Shown in pieces: positions 11,774 through 24,316 of a stretch of DNA of 64,000 bases. Numbering within the stretch: position 1 is the first letter of the stretch; each line of letters starts with the position of its first letter. The DNA comes from Anagrus nilaparvatae (lineage: Eukaryota > Arthropoda > Insecta > Hymenoptera > Mymaridae): positions 17,316,001-17,380,000 of the forward strand of contig JAKSXM010000137.1 in the NCBI GenBank assembly GCA_022575985.1, given 5' to 3'. Below the pieces are notes generated by a model, which had not been told where the DNA came from, ran no database searches, and saw only the letters and a program-made list of their open reading frames with translations. The position numbers were made by a program, and so were the translations under genes.

Positions 11774-13243
11774 CTGAAACAAAAAAGAAAGAATTTTTAA
11801 TTAATAAAATGATTTGTATTGTGATAAATAAAATATTTTATTTATGTAAATTTATTTTAACATTTTTTGTGGTTTTAGTTTGGAGATTTTTCAATTTTGG
11901 GCGATAAATTACTTTTGTACCTTAAGAATGATCGCTGAGGGAATAAAATAATTGAAGGTAATTTAATGATGAACTTCAAAAATATGGCAAAAAACTTGAC
12001 CTCAATTCCCAAAAAATTTACGACTGAAATTTGAAGACTCTAGGATACCTTGAAGTTGCAAATTACAGGTTATAGACATCCACGATAACATAACATATAA
12101 TAAGTAACATTCAGGCTACTTAATCAAAAAAAAAGTGAGAAAAATTGAGCATAATTTTATGTATTAATTTTAAATATAAGTCATAGTATTTCATTTATGA
12201 ATTATATATATCAGTATGCAACATATAACTAACACGTAATATAATCATTTAAATTTTGAAAGGTACACGAAATCATATACAAAAAATTAAGTAAGTACAA
12301 GTATTGTGATTTTTTATATATATGCATGAAAAAACTTTTATATAAAAATTATTTTTATTTTATTCAAGAAGAGTAATCAAAGAGATAATTATAGCCTAAA
12401 GTATATATTTTTTATGTTGAGAAGCTTAATGAAGTTATGCATTATGGGTGTATGTTAGTCTGGACGATTTTTGAAAAATTTCATTTTTTGTATCCTGCAT
12501 GGTGATGCTAAATAGTCAATTGATAAAAAATCGGCTACTTTTTCAAAGCGTTTGACCTTCGATGGAAATATATTCAACTGTTTTTTAACTATTTTTAATC
12601 ACTCGGGATGTTTATTTACAATGAGTCAAAAATTTCGCTTTCAAAATTTACATCATATTTTCATTTGGTGGCACAGATCATTTGAGAAAGTATAAAATCA
12701 CTAGGTTCAAATCCTACTCTAAAACGACAATGGTTTCTAGAACATAAACAATGAGGATGGCTCTTTCAAAAATCAAGCAAACTTCGAAACAACGTTCAGG
12801 CTAATATATAATGAAATTTTAAAAATATAATTTTTCTTAATGAAAGTATAATTTTGCTTATAAAAATATTCAATCACTGACACTTTATTTTTTGATCAAT
12901 TCAAAAAGCTTTAATTATTACTTTTTTTTTTAAACTTGATAATTGGAATTATTTTGCTCACAATTTATAACCCAGTGAAAAGTTTAATAATTGGCCCTAA
13001 TAATTAAAGTTTATGTTCTTTTTTACTTAATATTTTATATTACGTATGAATTATATGGTGTATTGTTTGAATTATTTAAAAATTATGCAAATAGGTATTT
13101 TGTTATTTTTTTTAAATATGTAGTCACTTTATTTAATCGTTTATTCAGTAAAATACTATTATTAAAAATTTTCTAAAAATTTTCTTTTTCATTATTAATA
13201 CAACTTAATTATTTCATGCATAATAATTGAAAGGGGAAAAAAA
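11774..13243. other. AT-rich stretch; tRNA-like B-box at 12704-12714
   Basis: No protein gene. The 11-mer GGTTCAAATCC (12704-12714) is a perfect pol III B-box, and GGTGGCACAG about 36 bp upstream (12667-12680) resembles an A-box. However, the acceptor and anticodon stems do not pair, so this would be a tRNA-derived remnant at best. The frame at 12991-13176 is AT-driven low complexity. Confidence 0.4.
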
Positions 13244-13441
13244 TTTATAACTGGTTTGTGCGTTAACATAACCAACGGAGATGAAACATGTTTAATAAGT
13301 TTTTAAATCAAGATTATTCTGCCCCTCAAATTATCGTAAGTCCCCAAACCCAAATTATTTTAAGTACCTTAATCGAAATTATTTTAAGTCTTTTTGATAC
13401 TCCCCCTTGAAAATGTCAAGTATTTCCACCCCCCCCCCCCC
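13244..13441 (-). repeat. 24-bp-minisatellite element, reverse-oriented partial copy
   Basis: In reverse orientation the conserved end (TTATAACTGGTTTGTG) is followed by AACATGTTT, then three or four decayed 24-bp units (AAATTATTTTAAGT repeats at about 13330-13395). A C-run (about 13429-13441) follows, equivalent to the G-rich head of the plus-strand copies. The unique middle segment is mostly missing. Confidence 0.65.
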
Positions 13442-13540
13442 TCTATTGATGGAATTACCATTAATATCTGAGAAACGGAACCAAATATTAATTTTACGGA
13501 ATGTATATGACATAACATTTTTATAAATTAAAACTTTCAG

Positions 13541-13840
13541 AATATTTCACCAAATGATAATATTGGTCTTCAGGCCTCTATACTTACATTTGGAAATACT
13601 TGGTGCAAAACTCATTTTAATTTCTTGCAAAAAGATAAATACAAAACTCAGAATTTCCGTAAATCTGAATCACCATTGGAGGTTATTTCGACTCCTAATC
13701 CACGCTATTTTATTAAAATAGGAAACTATTGGACTCTTAAACTGTCGTTATTTCATAGCTGCAGATGGAAGTTATCAATAAAGCTTGACTCAAAGTCAAC
13801 CCTGCAGATACATATAACTCAAAAAATAAAACGATTATAA
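13541..13840 (+). other. Unidentified open frame behind a plausible splice acceptor
   Basis: A TTTCAG at 13535-13540 opens a frame of about 100 codons without a stop. It contains short segments such as LTFGNTWCKTHFNFLQK and VISTPNPRYFIKIGNYW, and ends in TAA at 13840. Residue composition is more protein-like (W, C, H, R, P) than the surrounding AT-rich translation. I recognise no domain. It could be a degenerate exon, a transposon remnant or chance; no partner exon or start codon was found. Confidence 0.2.
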
Positions 13841-15049
13841 ATTCTCAGTATAAAAATCAGCAAAATTTTAATTCGCAGTGCAAGGTAGTGTATTAAAAAA
13901 CAAGAATTACAATTGGAACTGATGTCAAAGCATATAATAACCTTATTTTATGTATGTAAAACATTTGTATGTATAATAAAATGTCAATTTTCTTGAAAAG
14001 TAAAGAAAATAAAATAAAAATTCAAGAATATAAATTTTATTAAAATTTACGTATATTTTACTCAGAAAATAAGATACTGTTAAAGGTTTCTTATTATTAA
14101 AACAGAAGCAAATCTAGAGAAAGATTTTTACTTAAAAATAAAAGAATCATGAATATAATTATAAACGTACACATACAATAGTCATATATACATATAAGTT
14201 GAATTATCTGAGCATATAATACATAAGTAATGACTACGTGTTCCGAAAATTTATGGTTAACTTGAACGTCTAGAGTGTTTACATTATTGTTGAATTCGAA
14301 GGTACATTTTTTATCAGATTATAAATCTGGTTAAAAAAAAAAAATAAATAAAACCTATTTGTTATATACCGCGATATGTATTAAAGAAATCACTTTGTGT
14401 ATGTGTGTGGGATGAAGATCAAAAAAGAGATATTTATGTTTATTTTGTAATTGTACTTAATGTGTAATATGGGTGCGAAAAGGAATTGAGCTTCTTGAAT
14501 AAATAAATTTTTATTTCGTTGTTCATTTTTTTTAATGCTTTATGTGTGAAAATTAATTAATTTTAATTTATCTTTATTAAAATCTGATTTTTTAATTAAT
14601 TGTTTGGATAGTAATCTTGTAGCTTAGGTAGATTTTTTAATAACGAATCCTAAAATTAATTTCGTGATTTTAAAAACGTTTTTTAAAATTAAGTTATTTT
14701 TTACTTTATAAAAAATATTTAAATAAATAATTAAATATTAGCTGCAATTAAAAATAGATGTAAGAAATAACAATTTTAAATAATATTATCGAAATACTAT
14801 AAAAATTTTTATTACTGCGACACGAGTGTACATGAATTTCATGTAAATTTGTGTTTATTTAAATAAATTATGCATACGTTTTGCACGATTTTTTAATTAA
14901 AAATTTTATCTCTAATTTGAACTGATAAAATTTAATTTAATGCTATAAAGACAAACGAAACATTACTTTTATAAATTTTAGTTTTTCTTTCTAAATATAA
15001 ATTAAATACATTTAAAAAAAAATAATAATAATAGTAATATTTTAACAAA
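13841..15049. other. 5' flank of the MRJP/yellow gene
   Basis: AT-rich and without a gene. Bases 14220-14300 are a little less AT-biased. Several TATAAA/TAAATA strings lie within 200 bp upstream of the ATG at 15050, but none can be singled out as the promoter. Confidence 0.45.
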
Positions 15050-16961
15050 ATGTCTAAATTTATAGGAATATTATTTATAATAAAATTTACATTTGCATAT
15101 TTATATAATCAAAATTATTATTCGAATCCGTATTTGACTGTCGAAGAGCAATGGACTTACATAGATTTTGACTGGCCTACACTAGAAATGAAAAATGAAT
15201 ACATTCGTACTGGTGATTATAATTATTCAAATATTAGAGCTGTTGATGTGGACCGAGAACCACGTAAGTTTTTCTTTCTTTCATTATTACACAAATTTAA
15301 CTAGTTAGCAAAAAAAAAAGGAAGTTAAAAAAGAGGAGCCTCACACTATTTAGCCAGAGGCGAAATATCCAAACAATTGTTAGCTCAATTTATCGAATAA
15401 ATTATTCAGATTGTTATTAAGGAGTTATGCAACAACCAATTTAAACCACGTTCATACTACACAATTATGTCCATTATTTATTTATACAACAAAAAGCAAA
15501 CTGTTTTACAGTCTTCCATACGCTTCCAAACTCAGCCCATACACCTGTTCGCAGTTTTACAGTAATTCCTAATTGTTTTTAAGTTATAATTGTGTTTTCC
15601 CAGCTATTTTTTTGAAAAAATTTTCCATTTTTTTTTTACATAAAAAAAATTTTACTTTTTACTGTTTTGGAATAAAATATTTTTTGAATATCCTTATCAA
15701 GATAATGGCAGACGTACATTTGTAACTTTAATAAGACTTAAAGGCGTTCCTGCTTCAGTAAATACAATTTCTGACAAAGATGGAGTTTCAGGACCGTTAT
15801 TGACACCTTACCCTAATTGGCAGTGGTACGACAGAAACTATCATTGCGACAGCATCATAAATGTTTTCAGAATAGCAGTAAGTTTCAAGATCTCAGAAAT
15901 TGAATTACATTATTTTATTGCTTTTAAATTGTAATTCCCAGATTGACAAATGTAACCAGCTGTGGATATTAGACACTGGAGAAATTAGTCGCCAGAATAT
16001 TTGTCCAGCAAAATTATTGACATTTGATCTAAAAACAGATGCATTAGTACGAAAAAGAATTATTCCTAACAATGTCGCCAGAAATATTACTGGTAAAGGA
16101 CAATTAATAGCACCAGTGATTCATTATGAAGAATTTGACTTTTATTGTCGACGGCCAACGGTTTTTAATAAATTTTTTTAATAAATTTTTATAAACATTT
16201 TTTACATCGTTTATTTATATTTAATATTTAATTTACTTAATTTATAGGTATTTATGCCAGATGTAATTGGACGGGGTATGGTGATAATGAATAATGAATA
16301 CTTCTGGCGCCTTGATGGTCCTATATTTCAGCCTGTCGTTGATGACACTTATTTTCAAATTGCTGGAGAATCTTTTTATTTAGCTGATGGTCTTTACAGT
16401 TTAGCACTGAGTCCCAAGCTCTCAGATAATTCACAATTCTTAGCATTTCGACCACTTGCATCAAAATCTTTGTATTTAGCTAGAGTTGATGACATTATAT
16501 CAACAAAATATAATAAACAACTTAAATATTATTCCGCGATAAATATTTTTCCAAGTCAAGTCACAATGATGAGATTTTCATCCGATGGAACGTTATTTTA
16601 TCAATTAACAACAGAAATGGCAACAGGTTGTTGGAATATTATGAAAGCATTAATACCCAATAACATGGTAAGTTTAATTTTAATCCAAAAATTTTGTAAA
16701 ATTTATTCAAGATTTAAACAATTGTTTTAGGGGATCGTAGTTCAAGATTCTATAAATCTTCAATACGCAAGTGGATTGAAAATAATTATGCATGGAAATG
16801 AAGAAACTTTACTTGTATTTACTAATAGGTTACATAAATTTTTCGCTGGTACCCAAAATTTTAATGAAATAAACTTTCGGATATTAAGAATTCCTGTTGA
16901 AAAAGCAAAAGCAAACACTGTATGCGATGTCCGAAATTATTTTTATGATTATTATTATTAA
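15050..16961 (+). CDS. Major royal jelly protein / yellow family secreted protein (five exons)
   Basis: Exons 15050-15263, 15702-15877, 15942-16160, 16248-16667 and 16731-16961 join in frame (phases 1,0,0,0; all GT-AG) to 419 codons plus stop, the usual MRJP/yellow length. Residues 1-16 form a signal peptide (ILFIIKFTFA), so the product should be secreted. Family landmarks in order: EEQWTYIDFDWP near residue 27-38, FVTLIRLKGVPAS (~77-89), LLTPYPNW (~100-107), LWILDTG (137-143), TFDLKT (157-162), GKGQL (181-185), GESFYLADGLYSLALSP (243-259), LQYASGLK (353-360), TNRLHKFFAGT (374-384) and NFRILRIPVEKA (391-402). The acceptor at 15701 was chosen because it alone keeps phase. The donor at 16160 (ACG|GTTTTT) is weak. 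Overall the motifs are nearer to MRJP/MRJP-like than to cuticle-pigment yellow; the ligand and role are unknown. All expected blocks are present, so it looks functional. Confidence 0.93.
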
Positions 16962-16973
16962 AATACTATAGAT

Positions 16974-16979
16974 AATAAA
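16974..16979 (+). terminator. Polyadenylation signal AATAAA of the MRJP/yellow gene
   Basis: AATAAA lies 13 bp past the stop codon; a second AATAAA is at 17047-17052. Either could direct cleavage; the first would leave a very short 3' UTR. Confidence 0.45.
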
Positions 16980-16984
16980 AAAAA

Positions 16985-18938
16985 TTTATTATTGTTCATA
17001 AATTTTATATATAATTTCGTGACTATGCAATTTAAATAAATTTTAAAATAAAATTTACATAATTGTTTTTTATAACCTTGAATAGCATATAACCCAAAAG
17101 CTTTATATCTTAGATGCGTGCACTGTTTTTCTGGAGTTTGTGCAAGCTACTTATATATGATAGGCAAGTTTTTTGATTCGCTGATTCCAAAATTTTAGGT
17201 CCCGGGCTCTGAATAATAACCCCTAATATCGAAAAACTGTATTTTTTGGCCAATTTTGAAGGTTTTAACATATTCGGCTTCTGGACTAATAAAGAAAACT
17301 AGATATTAATTACTTGGCCTGAAAATTAGCACATTATAAGAACTCATGTATTTGTTGGAACAATTTAAAAAAGGTATTATACCCTTATATTTTATAAATC
17401 TTACTGCTTTAGCAATTGGAAACTTTTTTCACACAGTGCATTGAGAAAAATGATATTTATTGTTAAGTGGGTTAATATAAATATAATTATAGAGCTCTAC
17501 TTTATAACTAGAAAATTTTTAGATCTTGTGGACGTGATTTAGAGAAAATCATCTATCAGCATGCTTACATTTATTTGAAATTTAAGCTTTTATTATGGTG
17601 TTGTTGAGCTGTATTAATTTTTGGTAACAACCCTATATTTATAAAATCCTGTTCATATGGGTAATAGACCTGCGGTAATAGATGGCTTTTCTTCTCTCTA
17701 TCCTCTTTAACAGCAACTATAGCAGCTATATATTTATAATTTTACAAATAATCTGACCGAACTTAATAATTTACAGAATTTTTTTTTAATATTATGTGTC
17801 AAAAAAATCTAGACAAATCAATATGGAATAATCCATATAAAACTCGTATTATGGATCATTAGGGTGTGAACTTATTACATAAATAAAAATAAAAAAAAGA
17901 AATTTTTTACTGATACATAAATATTACACCTTTCTTAATTTTTTTTTTGATAATTCAGCCCCCGCTTTAAAAAAAATATATTTTTTATACGCTTATGATC
18001 ATCAATAACTATCAAATTTTTCGCACTTATAAAATACAAATTGATGCTTGATCGTTATTATACTTAAGGAATCTCCAATTAATCAAACTTTTTGATATCG
18101 TACATACTTATAAAATACATTTTTTTTTTAAAAGATCATCGCTCATGAAATTATCATTATTATTGTTATTATTATATTATTATTAATCGCTTAAGGGTTA
18201 TACATACTTAAAGTGTGAATCTTGTGATTACTTGTCTTTAATATTATTATCTCTACTTTTTTTTTATCTTTTATGTAGGTATTTAATTTTTGATCATTCT
18301 TTATAAGAAAAAACTTTCCACCTATAAAATATATAGTGTCTTACATAACCTATATAAAATTTTACTTTTTTATTTTATTGAACGGTAGTATATAAGAAAA
18401 ATTGGAGATATTATAAAATCAAAAGTGTTTTTTGTTTTCATTTTTATATTTTTCATATATCAGGATATTTCGCTTGTATTTTTTATTTAATTCGATTGGT
18501 ATGCGGTTGCAAGTGAAATATATGAAGTTGGGTTACTGTTAAATATAAATTACTGTTATTATATCAAAGGACATATTTTAACTTGCTATTTTTGGAATAC
18601 AATATGTAATTTTTGGGTTTATGTTCAAAAATATGTTCATGAAATAACTTTTGTATAAGTTTCTTTGTTAAAAAAAAGGGATTATTAAAAGTAAATTATA
18701 TATATTTTGTTTTCATGATAATTTGACAGAAAAAGTGTTAATTTGAGATAATAATAAATTTTTTAAAATTAATGGTTAATAGGCTACTTTCAGATACTGC
18801 CGCTAATGATATTTGGTTTTATTTGGTTCACACAATTCTTAAGTCATGTACCGTAATTTTCGCAGCTTTAAAGATATGAATAAGAATAATATCCTAGGTC
18901 AAATATGATCAAAATAAATTAAGAAAAAATTTTTCATT
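16985..18938. other. AT-rich intergenic sequence
   Basis: No gene recognised downstream of the MRJP/yellow gene and no second family member, so there is no local cluster. Bases 17080-17350 are slightly GC-richer and unidentified. Confidence 0.5.
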
Positions 18939-19112
18939 ACTGAAAAAAAATATTCGGTGCTCACCACCAGTGAAATTCCAATTGTCGCTAGTGAAATTTC
19001 GGTTATGGCGTTTAATTAATTTTAATTTACAATCTTTTCAAAGAAAAAAAAAATTGATTGATTGACTGCCGCAATTGGAATTTCAGTACCGGCAACTGAA
19101 TTTTTTTTCAGT
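18939..19112. mobile_element. Short palindromic MITE, family B
   Basis: The left end reads ACTGAAAAAAAATATTCGGTG. The right end is the inverted counterpart (reverse complement ACTGAAAAAAAATTCAGTTG). Inside both arms a second matching block, GTGAAATTCCAATTG on the left, pairs with CAATTGGAATTTCAGTA on the right. TA abuts the right end. CACTGAAA termini suggest a Tc1/mariner-like MITE of a different family from the 8109/58787 pair. Confidence 0.65.
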
Positions 19113-21660
19113 GTAGCCTTCTGTGTTGAATGGTCGAAATTTTCTGCTAGGTATTGGGTCAGAGCCCTAATATGTAAAGAAGAAAATTAGGATGGAAAAA
19201 TAATATATTAAGTATTCAGGGTGCTAAAGTTTTTCCCCCATGATGTTTACAATATTTTTTGCCCACTGAGGCGTAGAACTATAGTAGAAAATTTCGTGCT
19301 AAGTTTTACGAAAAGGCAAAAAAATAATTTTTTTAATCTTAACTATGGTACATTTTATTAACGAAAAATTATAAACTAAGAATTACTTGAGTTTGTAAGA
19401 ACTGCAAAAAAATATCAATTAAAAAACTGACATATCTAAAAGCTCTATTAGAAATTTTACGAAAAAGTTAACTTTAATTAACTTCGTTATTTTATCCTTA
19501 AATAAATTTTTCTTATGATCTATGTGTTAATCGTCAATATTTCATGAAGAAGTCTTGAAGTCATGAAGGTGTTTTTTAGAACATACCAACACCATAAAAT
19601 TAATATCATATTCAGATAACCAAATACTCTAGCCTGTACTAAATCCTAGAAAGGAACTCCAGTGCCAATTACTCAGATCGTAACGGTTAATTTAATACTT
19701 TAAGTATAATAAAAAGTTTAATTTAATAATCATAAATATTAAAAATTAAAAAATTTTTTGTTTTTACATAAGTTTGAAATATTAAAAAAAAAGTATATGT
19801 AAATACCAAATAATAATCCATCATTTATTTTATTATAGCAAAAAAACGTATTGCATATTATAATGGCATTAGGTCAAGAATTTCGATAATAATAATTATA
19901 AAATATTACTTTTTTAAATAATATTGCGCATTAGGTGGTCAAATTTTGACGTGGGTGGGCGTTAAATTTAGGTAAATACGTAAAATTTTATAAATTTCTA
20001 TAAAAATATAAGCGCCAGGGATTAATAAAATATTATAGATAAATAATATAAAAAAGTCATAATATATTTTTTTGCATATCATAACGGGTATATTTTTTAA
20101 AAAATTAAGAAATACAGAAATTGATATTTATAATTTATTAATCATTTATATTTAAATATGAATATTTATGTAAATAAATTAAATACATGTAATTAATATC
20201 GATGAACTTCCGAAATTTTTTTTTTTTTTTTAGAAAGTTATATTACTAGGTAATTAGTAATCATTAATAACTCTCGTTAAAAATGACAGGTTGCTTATAT
20301 TGCTTGCTTAAATTTTTTTATTATTGTGAAAATATTTTTTTATTTTTTTGGAGTATATTGCTTTTATTTTATGAAATGTGCATTTAGGTACAAAATATAA
20401 TTATGTAAAAGGGCTCAAACAATTTTTTTCTGGTTATTTTGATAAGATTATAAATTAAGTCAATTTTTAACCCATACTTCTGCTTAATCGTACATTTTAA
20501 ATTTTTGATACGAATCGTAATGATTATTTTTGGTTTTATAAATAAAAAAAATTGTGATTTTTTAATAAAATATTTTTTAATCTAACCAATTTTACTAATT
20601 CCCAGAGGGAAAATTTGAACACTTTGCATTTATTTTGCAGATTTCCAAAATTAGTAAAATTACGATTTTTATTAAAAACAATTTTTGGCAAATAAAAACT
20701 ATTTTTTTTGGATATTTACAGTAGTAGCTTTTAACAGTGTACTCTCATATAGTTGAATTAAAATGCGATAGGTCCAGTCAGCCACCAAGCTAATTTATAA
20801 AATGATTCATATCAAAAATTTATTAGTTCTTGGCAAATAAGTAATTATTTTTGTAAATTTGCAGGAGTTCATTTAAAATTTATTTTATCCTACTTTTAAA
20901 TCATTAATTTCTCAAATCTCGATAATGTCAAAAATAAGCAATTTTTATGAAATAATATCCAGTCTAATATACATTTAAATTTATATCATTTATAATCAAC
21001 TTAATTTGACGTAACCTACATTATAAAACTGGTAAACAATATTTTTTTTTTTTTGCAAGTAATAGAAAAATATTTTTGAATTTAATATTTCATATTTTCT
21101 AACTAACGTAAGAGTTAATAATAATTTTTGATATATGAAGTTGTTTTTACTTTATTTTTTTCTAATTACATATCTCATTTAAATAATAAATAGTCAATTG
21201 ATAATAAAATGATTTAAATATTTATTTCATTACTCTTACTTTTTTTTTCAAATTAATTTTAACTTTTTTTTTTTAGTAATTATCAGATAATTAACTTATC
21301 AATAAAAAAATTATTACATTAAAAAGTAAAAAAAAAGGGGTTTTAAATGATTAATAAAATTTTAAGATTACTTTAAAACATAAAAATGAAGGAAAAGGAA
21401 AGAAAAAAAATGAGATTACATCATAAAAGATATTGGTATAATTTAATGTAATCTAAGATTCCTGATGTTGGTGTGATAATCTGTAAATTACATCTCCTTA
21501 ATAAAAAAAAAGTATTATAAAATTGTAAACCACTTTCAGCCTACAAAAAAAATTGTAAATAAAAGACAGAACATATGACGAAGTTTTCCTTGAAAAATTT
21601 CACCATTTTTATATGTTTTGGCGTATTACGTCTCATCCATCCGAGGCCACTAATACTTAT
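19113..21660. other. AT-rich stretch with a weak foldback
   Basis: No gene. A 13-bp perfect inverted repeat (AATTTTACTAATT at about 20587; AATTAGTAAAATT at about 20651) sits inside a looser palindrome from about 20510 to 20740. That palindrome ends in ACAGTGTA, reminiscent of the CACTGT-ended MITEs, so this may be another decayed MITE. Confidence 0.45.
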
Positions 21661-21661
21661 A

Positions 21662-21677
21662 TGTGTGTGTGTGTGTG
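21662..21677. repeat. (TG)n microsatellite
   Basis: Eight TG dinucleotides. Confidence 0.85.
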
Positions 21678-23649
21678 CGTTTTATAATACAAACTTATAA
21701 GTTCGCATTATACAAAAAAAAAAACGTTAACTCGTCATCAAAAGGTTCTTAACGATCCTGGATGTCTTTCATTTGCAATTACACGATTTGCCATTATCCG
21801 CGGTAGCACGCGCGCGCGGGCTCTTCGATGTAACAATTTAAGAGTCATGGGAAGTAAACCATAATATATAGATTTATATAAGTTAACTATACATAAAGGA
21901 AGTTTTGGACTGTAATAGGGATAAATTGCGTAATGCTTTGTATATGTAAGAATTAACGTTTATTTTATAATTGAACTTTATTTACTAGATGAATTATTTT
22001 TTTATTGAATTTTAAAATTGAATACACAAGTCGTACTATTTTTTATGTATTAGTCGTATAAATTTATTATTCATCGATTAAATTTATAAAATATGAGAAC
22101 CTAAATATTTATTTTAAACTTATTTGTAATTAAAATAAGTTTTGTTTTTCTAGTATTTGCTCGTTAATTTGATTATTGGCTTGTCCTATTAAGCTAAATT
22201 GAAAATCATAAATAAATTTAAAATTTGCTCTAATAACTATAAGAATTTGTATTTATTATAACAAGTTAGAAGTTAGGAATAAGGTAATTTTTTATACTTT
22301 ATTAAGCGGCTATCAAACTTTCAACGAGTAAAAATTAAATGAATAATAAAATCATTAAAACTAACGAAAGTTAAAATACGTCTTACTCAAAGACCAAGTT
22401 TTGAATAAGGATTGATTTAGGGAAGTTTGATATTGCTTGAAATTAGCCGATATTAGCTAAATTTTGCAATAAGCTAAATAACAAATGTGGATTGAGTCCC
22501 TAGAGTGCTTAAAAATGGTAATCGCATAATTATTTTTAAGATCAGTTTTTTTTTGGAAATCAACATATACACTATTTTTTCACTTGACTATAAAATGAAA
22601 TATAAATTAGAGAATCAACCACATAAACAAAGATAAACAAGATAAACCTAAGATGCTCGTGTAAAACATTGACAAGAAAATGCAATAGACCAGAAAAAAA
22701 AATTAGGATGATTTATATAAGCGTATAAAACATGATTATACTAAATACAACTTTGTAATAAATATAAAAAGCAATTCTTATTTATTAACAAATAAGTTAA
22801 ATAAAAAAAAAATTTATTTTTAAACATTACTGTCATTATTTATAAACTAAAAACTTTCATTTCATATAATATTTTCACTTCATTTTCTCCTATTGAATTT
22901 ATAAGCTCATAATATTAAATCGATACATACAAAAAAAAATCAATGGAATCCAGATATCAGTAGCTGAAAAGTAAAAAAATCCAAATTGATGAGTGTAATA
23001 AAAAAAAGATTAAGGCCATGTTAGGTTAATAAGAATCTTTTATATTATAAAGATTGATGTTCATCAGTTTCATTCATTTTTATGTGTATAAAATATAAAA
23101 GGGCCAAATGATTATTTTGTAATATTTAACTTTATGGATGGACATAAAATTTAGAGTTAACTATTGACATTATTACTAGCAAGATTAATGACATAAAACT
23201 TTGAATTATTTCATTGCTTTTTCTTTGATAATTAGATATCTATTGTAATTGTATTAATGTAATTTATTTTTTTGATTTTTTCTTAAGATAAGAATTGAAT
23301 AAATATAGGTGTGGAATTTTAGTAATTTTTAGAGAAAGTTAATTAAAGACTATATTTTTGGTCAAGTACAGCAGTTTTAATATTAATTTTTTGTGTTTGG
23401 TAATTGGTAAGAGTAATGCTGAAATAATTTTTAAATAATGGCGAATGACAAAATCTACAGATTATTTAAAAAAGGAGAGGAAGTAAGAAAAGGATATCAT
23501 AGTCTCGATCATAGTTCCTTTATAGACAAAACTAATATCTAGGCATCGTAAGAAAATTGTTAATAAAAATAACGTAAGTGACAAAAACAAGCAGCACAAA
23601 TCAATGAAATGTGATTGATATGTGATCGTGGCTCAATATATGAAAAACA
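21678..23649. other. AT-rich stretch with one CpG-rich patch
   Basis: Bases 21780-21840 contain CCGCGGTAGCACGCGCGCGC, strikingly CpG-rich for this window; it could be regulatory or repeat-derived. Elsewhere no gene is visible up to the Penelope-like remnant. Confidence 0.45.
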
Positions 23650-23950
23650 GCTTGAGATTTTTCTGCCAAATATACTGAGCGTTTACCACCAAAAACCATT
23701 AAAAAGAACACAATCATGTCATCAAATTTTGCTAAACATCTGATAACAACCAATCAAGAATATAAAAATTAAAATTTTGTTGATTTTTTAACTCCTATGT
23801 ATATTTATGACAAAAAAGGAAATTATATGAATGCATTAGACGAATATGAAATATACAAGGCACTTAAAAACAACGATACACCCCTGTTAAATGATAAATT
23901 ATTGTTTAAATAAAATTCTCTACATGACCCCATAATAAATAAACTATAAT
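23650..23950 (+). pseudogene. Penelope-like retroelement remnant (GIY-YIG domain C-terminal end)
   Basis: One plus-strand frame, interrupted by stops, reads AKYTERLPPKTIKKN, SSNFAKHLITTNQEYKN, then DFLTPMYIYDKKGNYMNALD and EYEIYKALKNN...LLNDKLLFK. Its pattern (short basic segment, FAKHL...NH-like, then a leucine-rich ...LD.YEIYK segment and LND) resembles the end of the GIY-YIG endonuclease region of insect Penelope-like elements. The stops (after YKN and LLFK) show it is dead. The catalytic GIY/YIG part is not recognisable upstream. Family assignment is from memory of the pattern only. Confidence 0.42.
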
Positions 23951-24300
23951 AATAAAAATTTTAAACAGTATATAACAAGATCTCATTCGATAAATAACAA
24001 AATTAAAATAAGAATTAAAATAAAATAAAATAGAAGCAGTGCAAAATATGAAAAATAATTGTTATAATAAAAAGTAATATAGTGTATAGTTCCTGGCCAG
24101 GAGACATCGCCTGAGCACGAGTTGCTCGACTTTCAAATTTGACATCTCTCACAATAGTGAGTTTTTACTTTTAATTTTGTATAATTGTGAATGAGAGTTT
24201 GTTTTCCATTTTGCGTGGCTGGTCATTGTGTGCTTGTGCATTTATTATTTTTAGCGCGTGGCTGGGATCACGCATCGATTATTTTACAAAAAAACCAAAC
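23951..24300. other. Possible 5' leader of the LINE remnant
   Basis: After an AT-rich start, 24085-24300 is GC-richer than the neighbourhood (GGCCAGGAGACATCGCCTGA; GCGCGTGGCTGGGATCACGC). It precedes the stem-loop at 24301 and the LINE frames, so it may be a LINE 5' UTR or a separate short transcript. It contains no recognisable histone coding sequence. Confidence 0.35.
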
Positions 24301-24316
24301 GGCCCTTTTTAGGGCC
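24301..24316 (+). promoter_or_regulatory. Histone-mRNA-type 3' stem-loop without a histone gene
   Basis: GGCCCT-TTTT-AGGGCC is a perfect 6-bp stem with a 4-base loop, flanked by CCAAAC upstream and ACC downstream. This is the arrangement recognised by SLBP at replication-dependent histone mRNA 3' ends (canonical loop TTTC; here TTTT). A purine-rich ACAAAGAAAAAAA about 14 bp downstream (24331-24343) resembles the histone downstream element. No histone reading frame lies upstream. It sits just before decayed LINE frames. Confidence 0.5.

Noticed and set aside
24061..24300. A histone gene expected upstream of the histone-type stem-loop
   Set aside because: No frame in this stretch resembles any core histone C-terminus.
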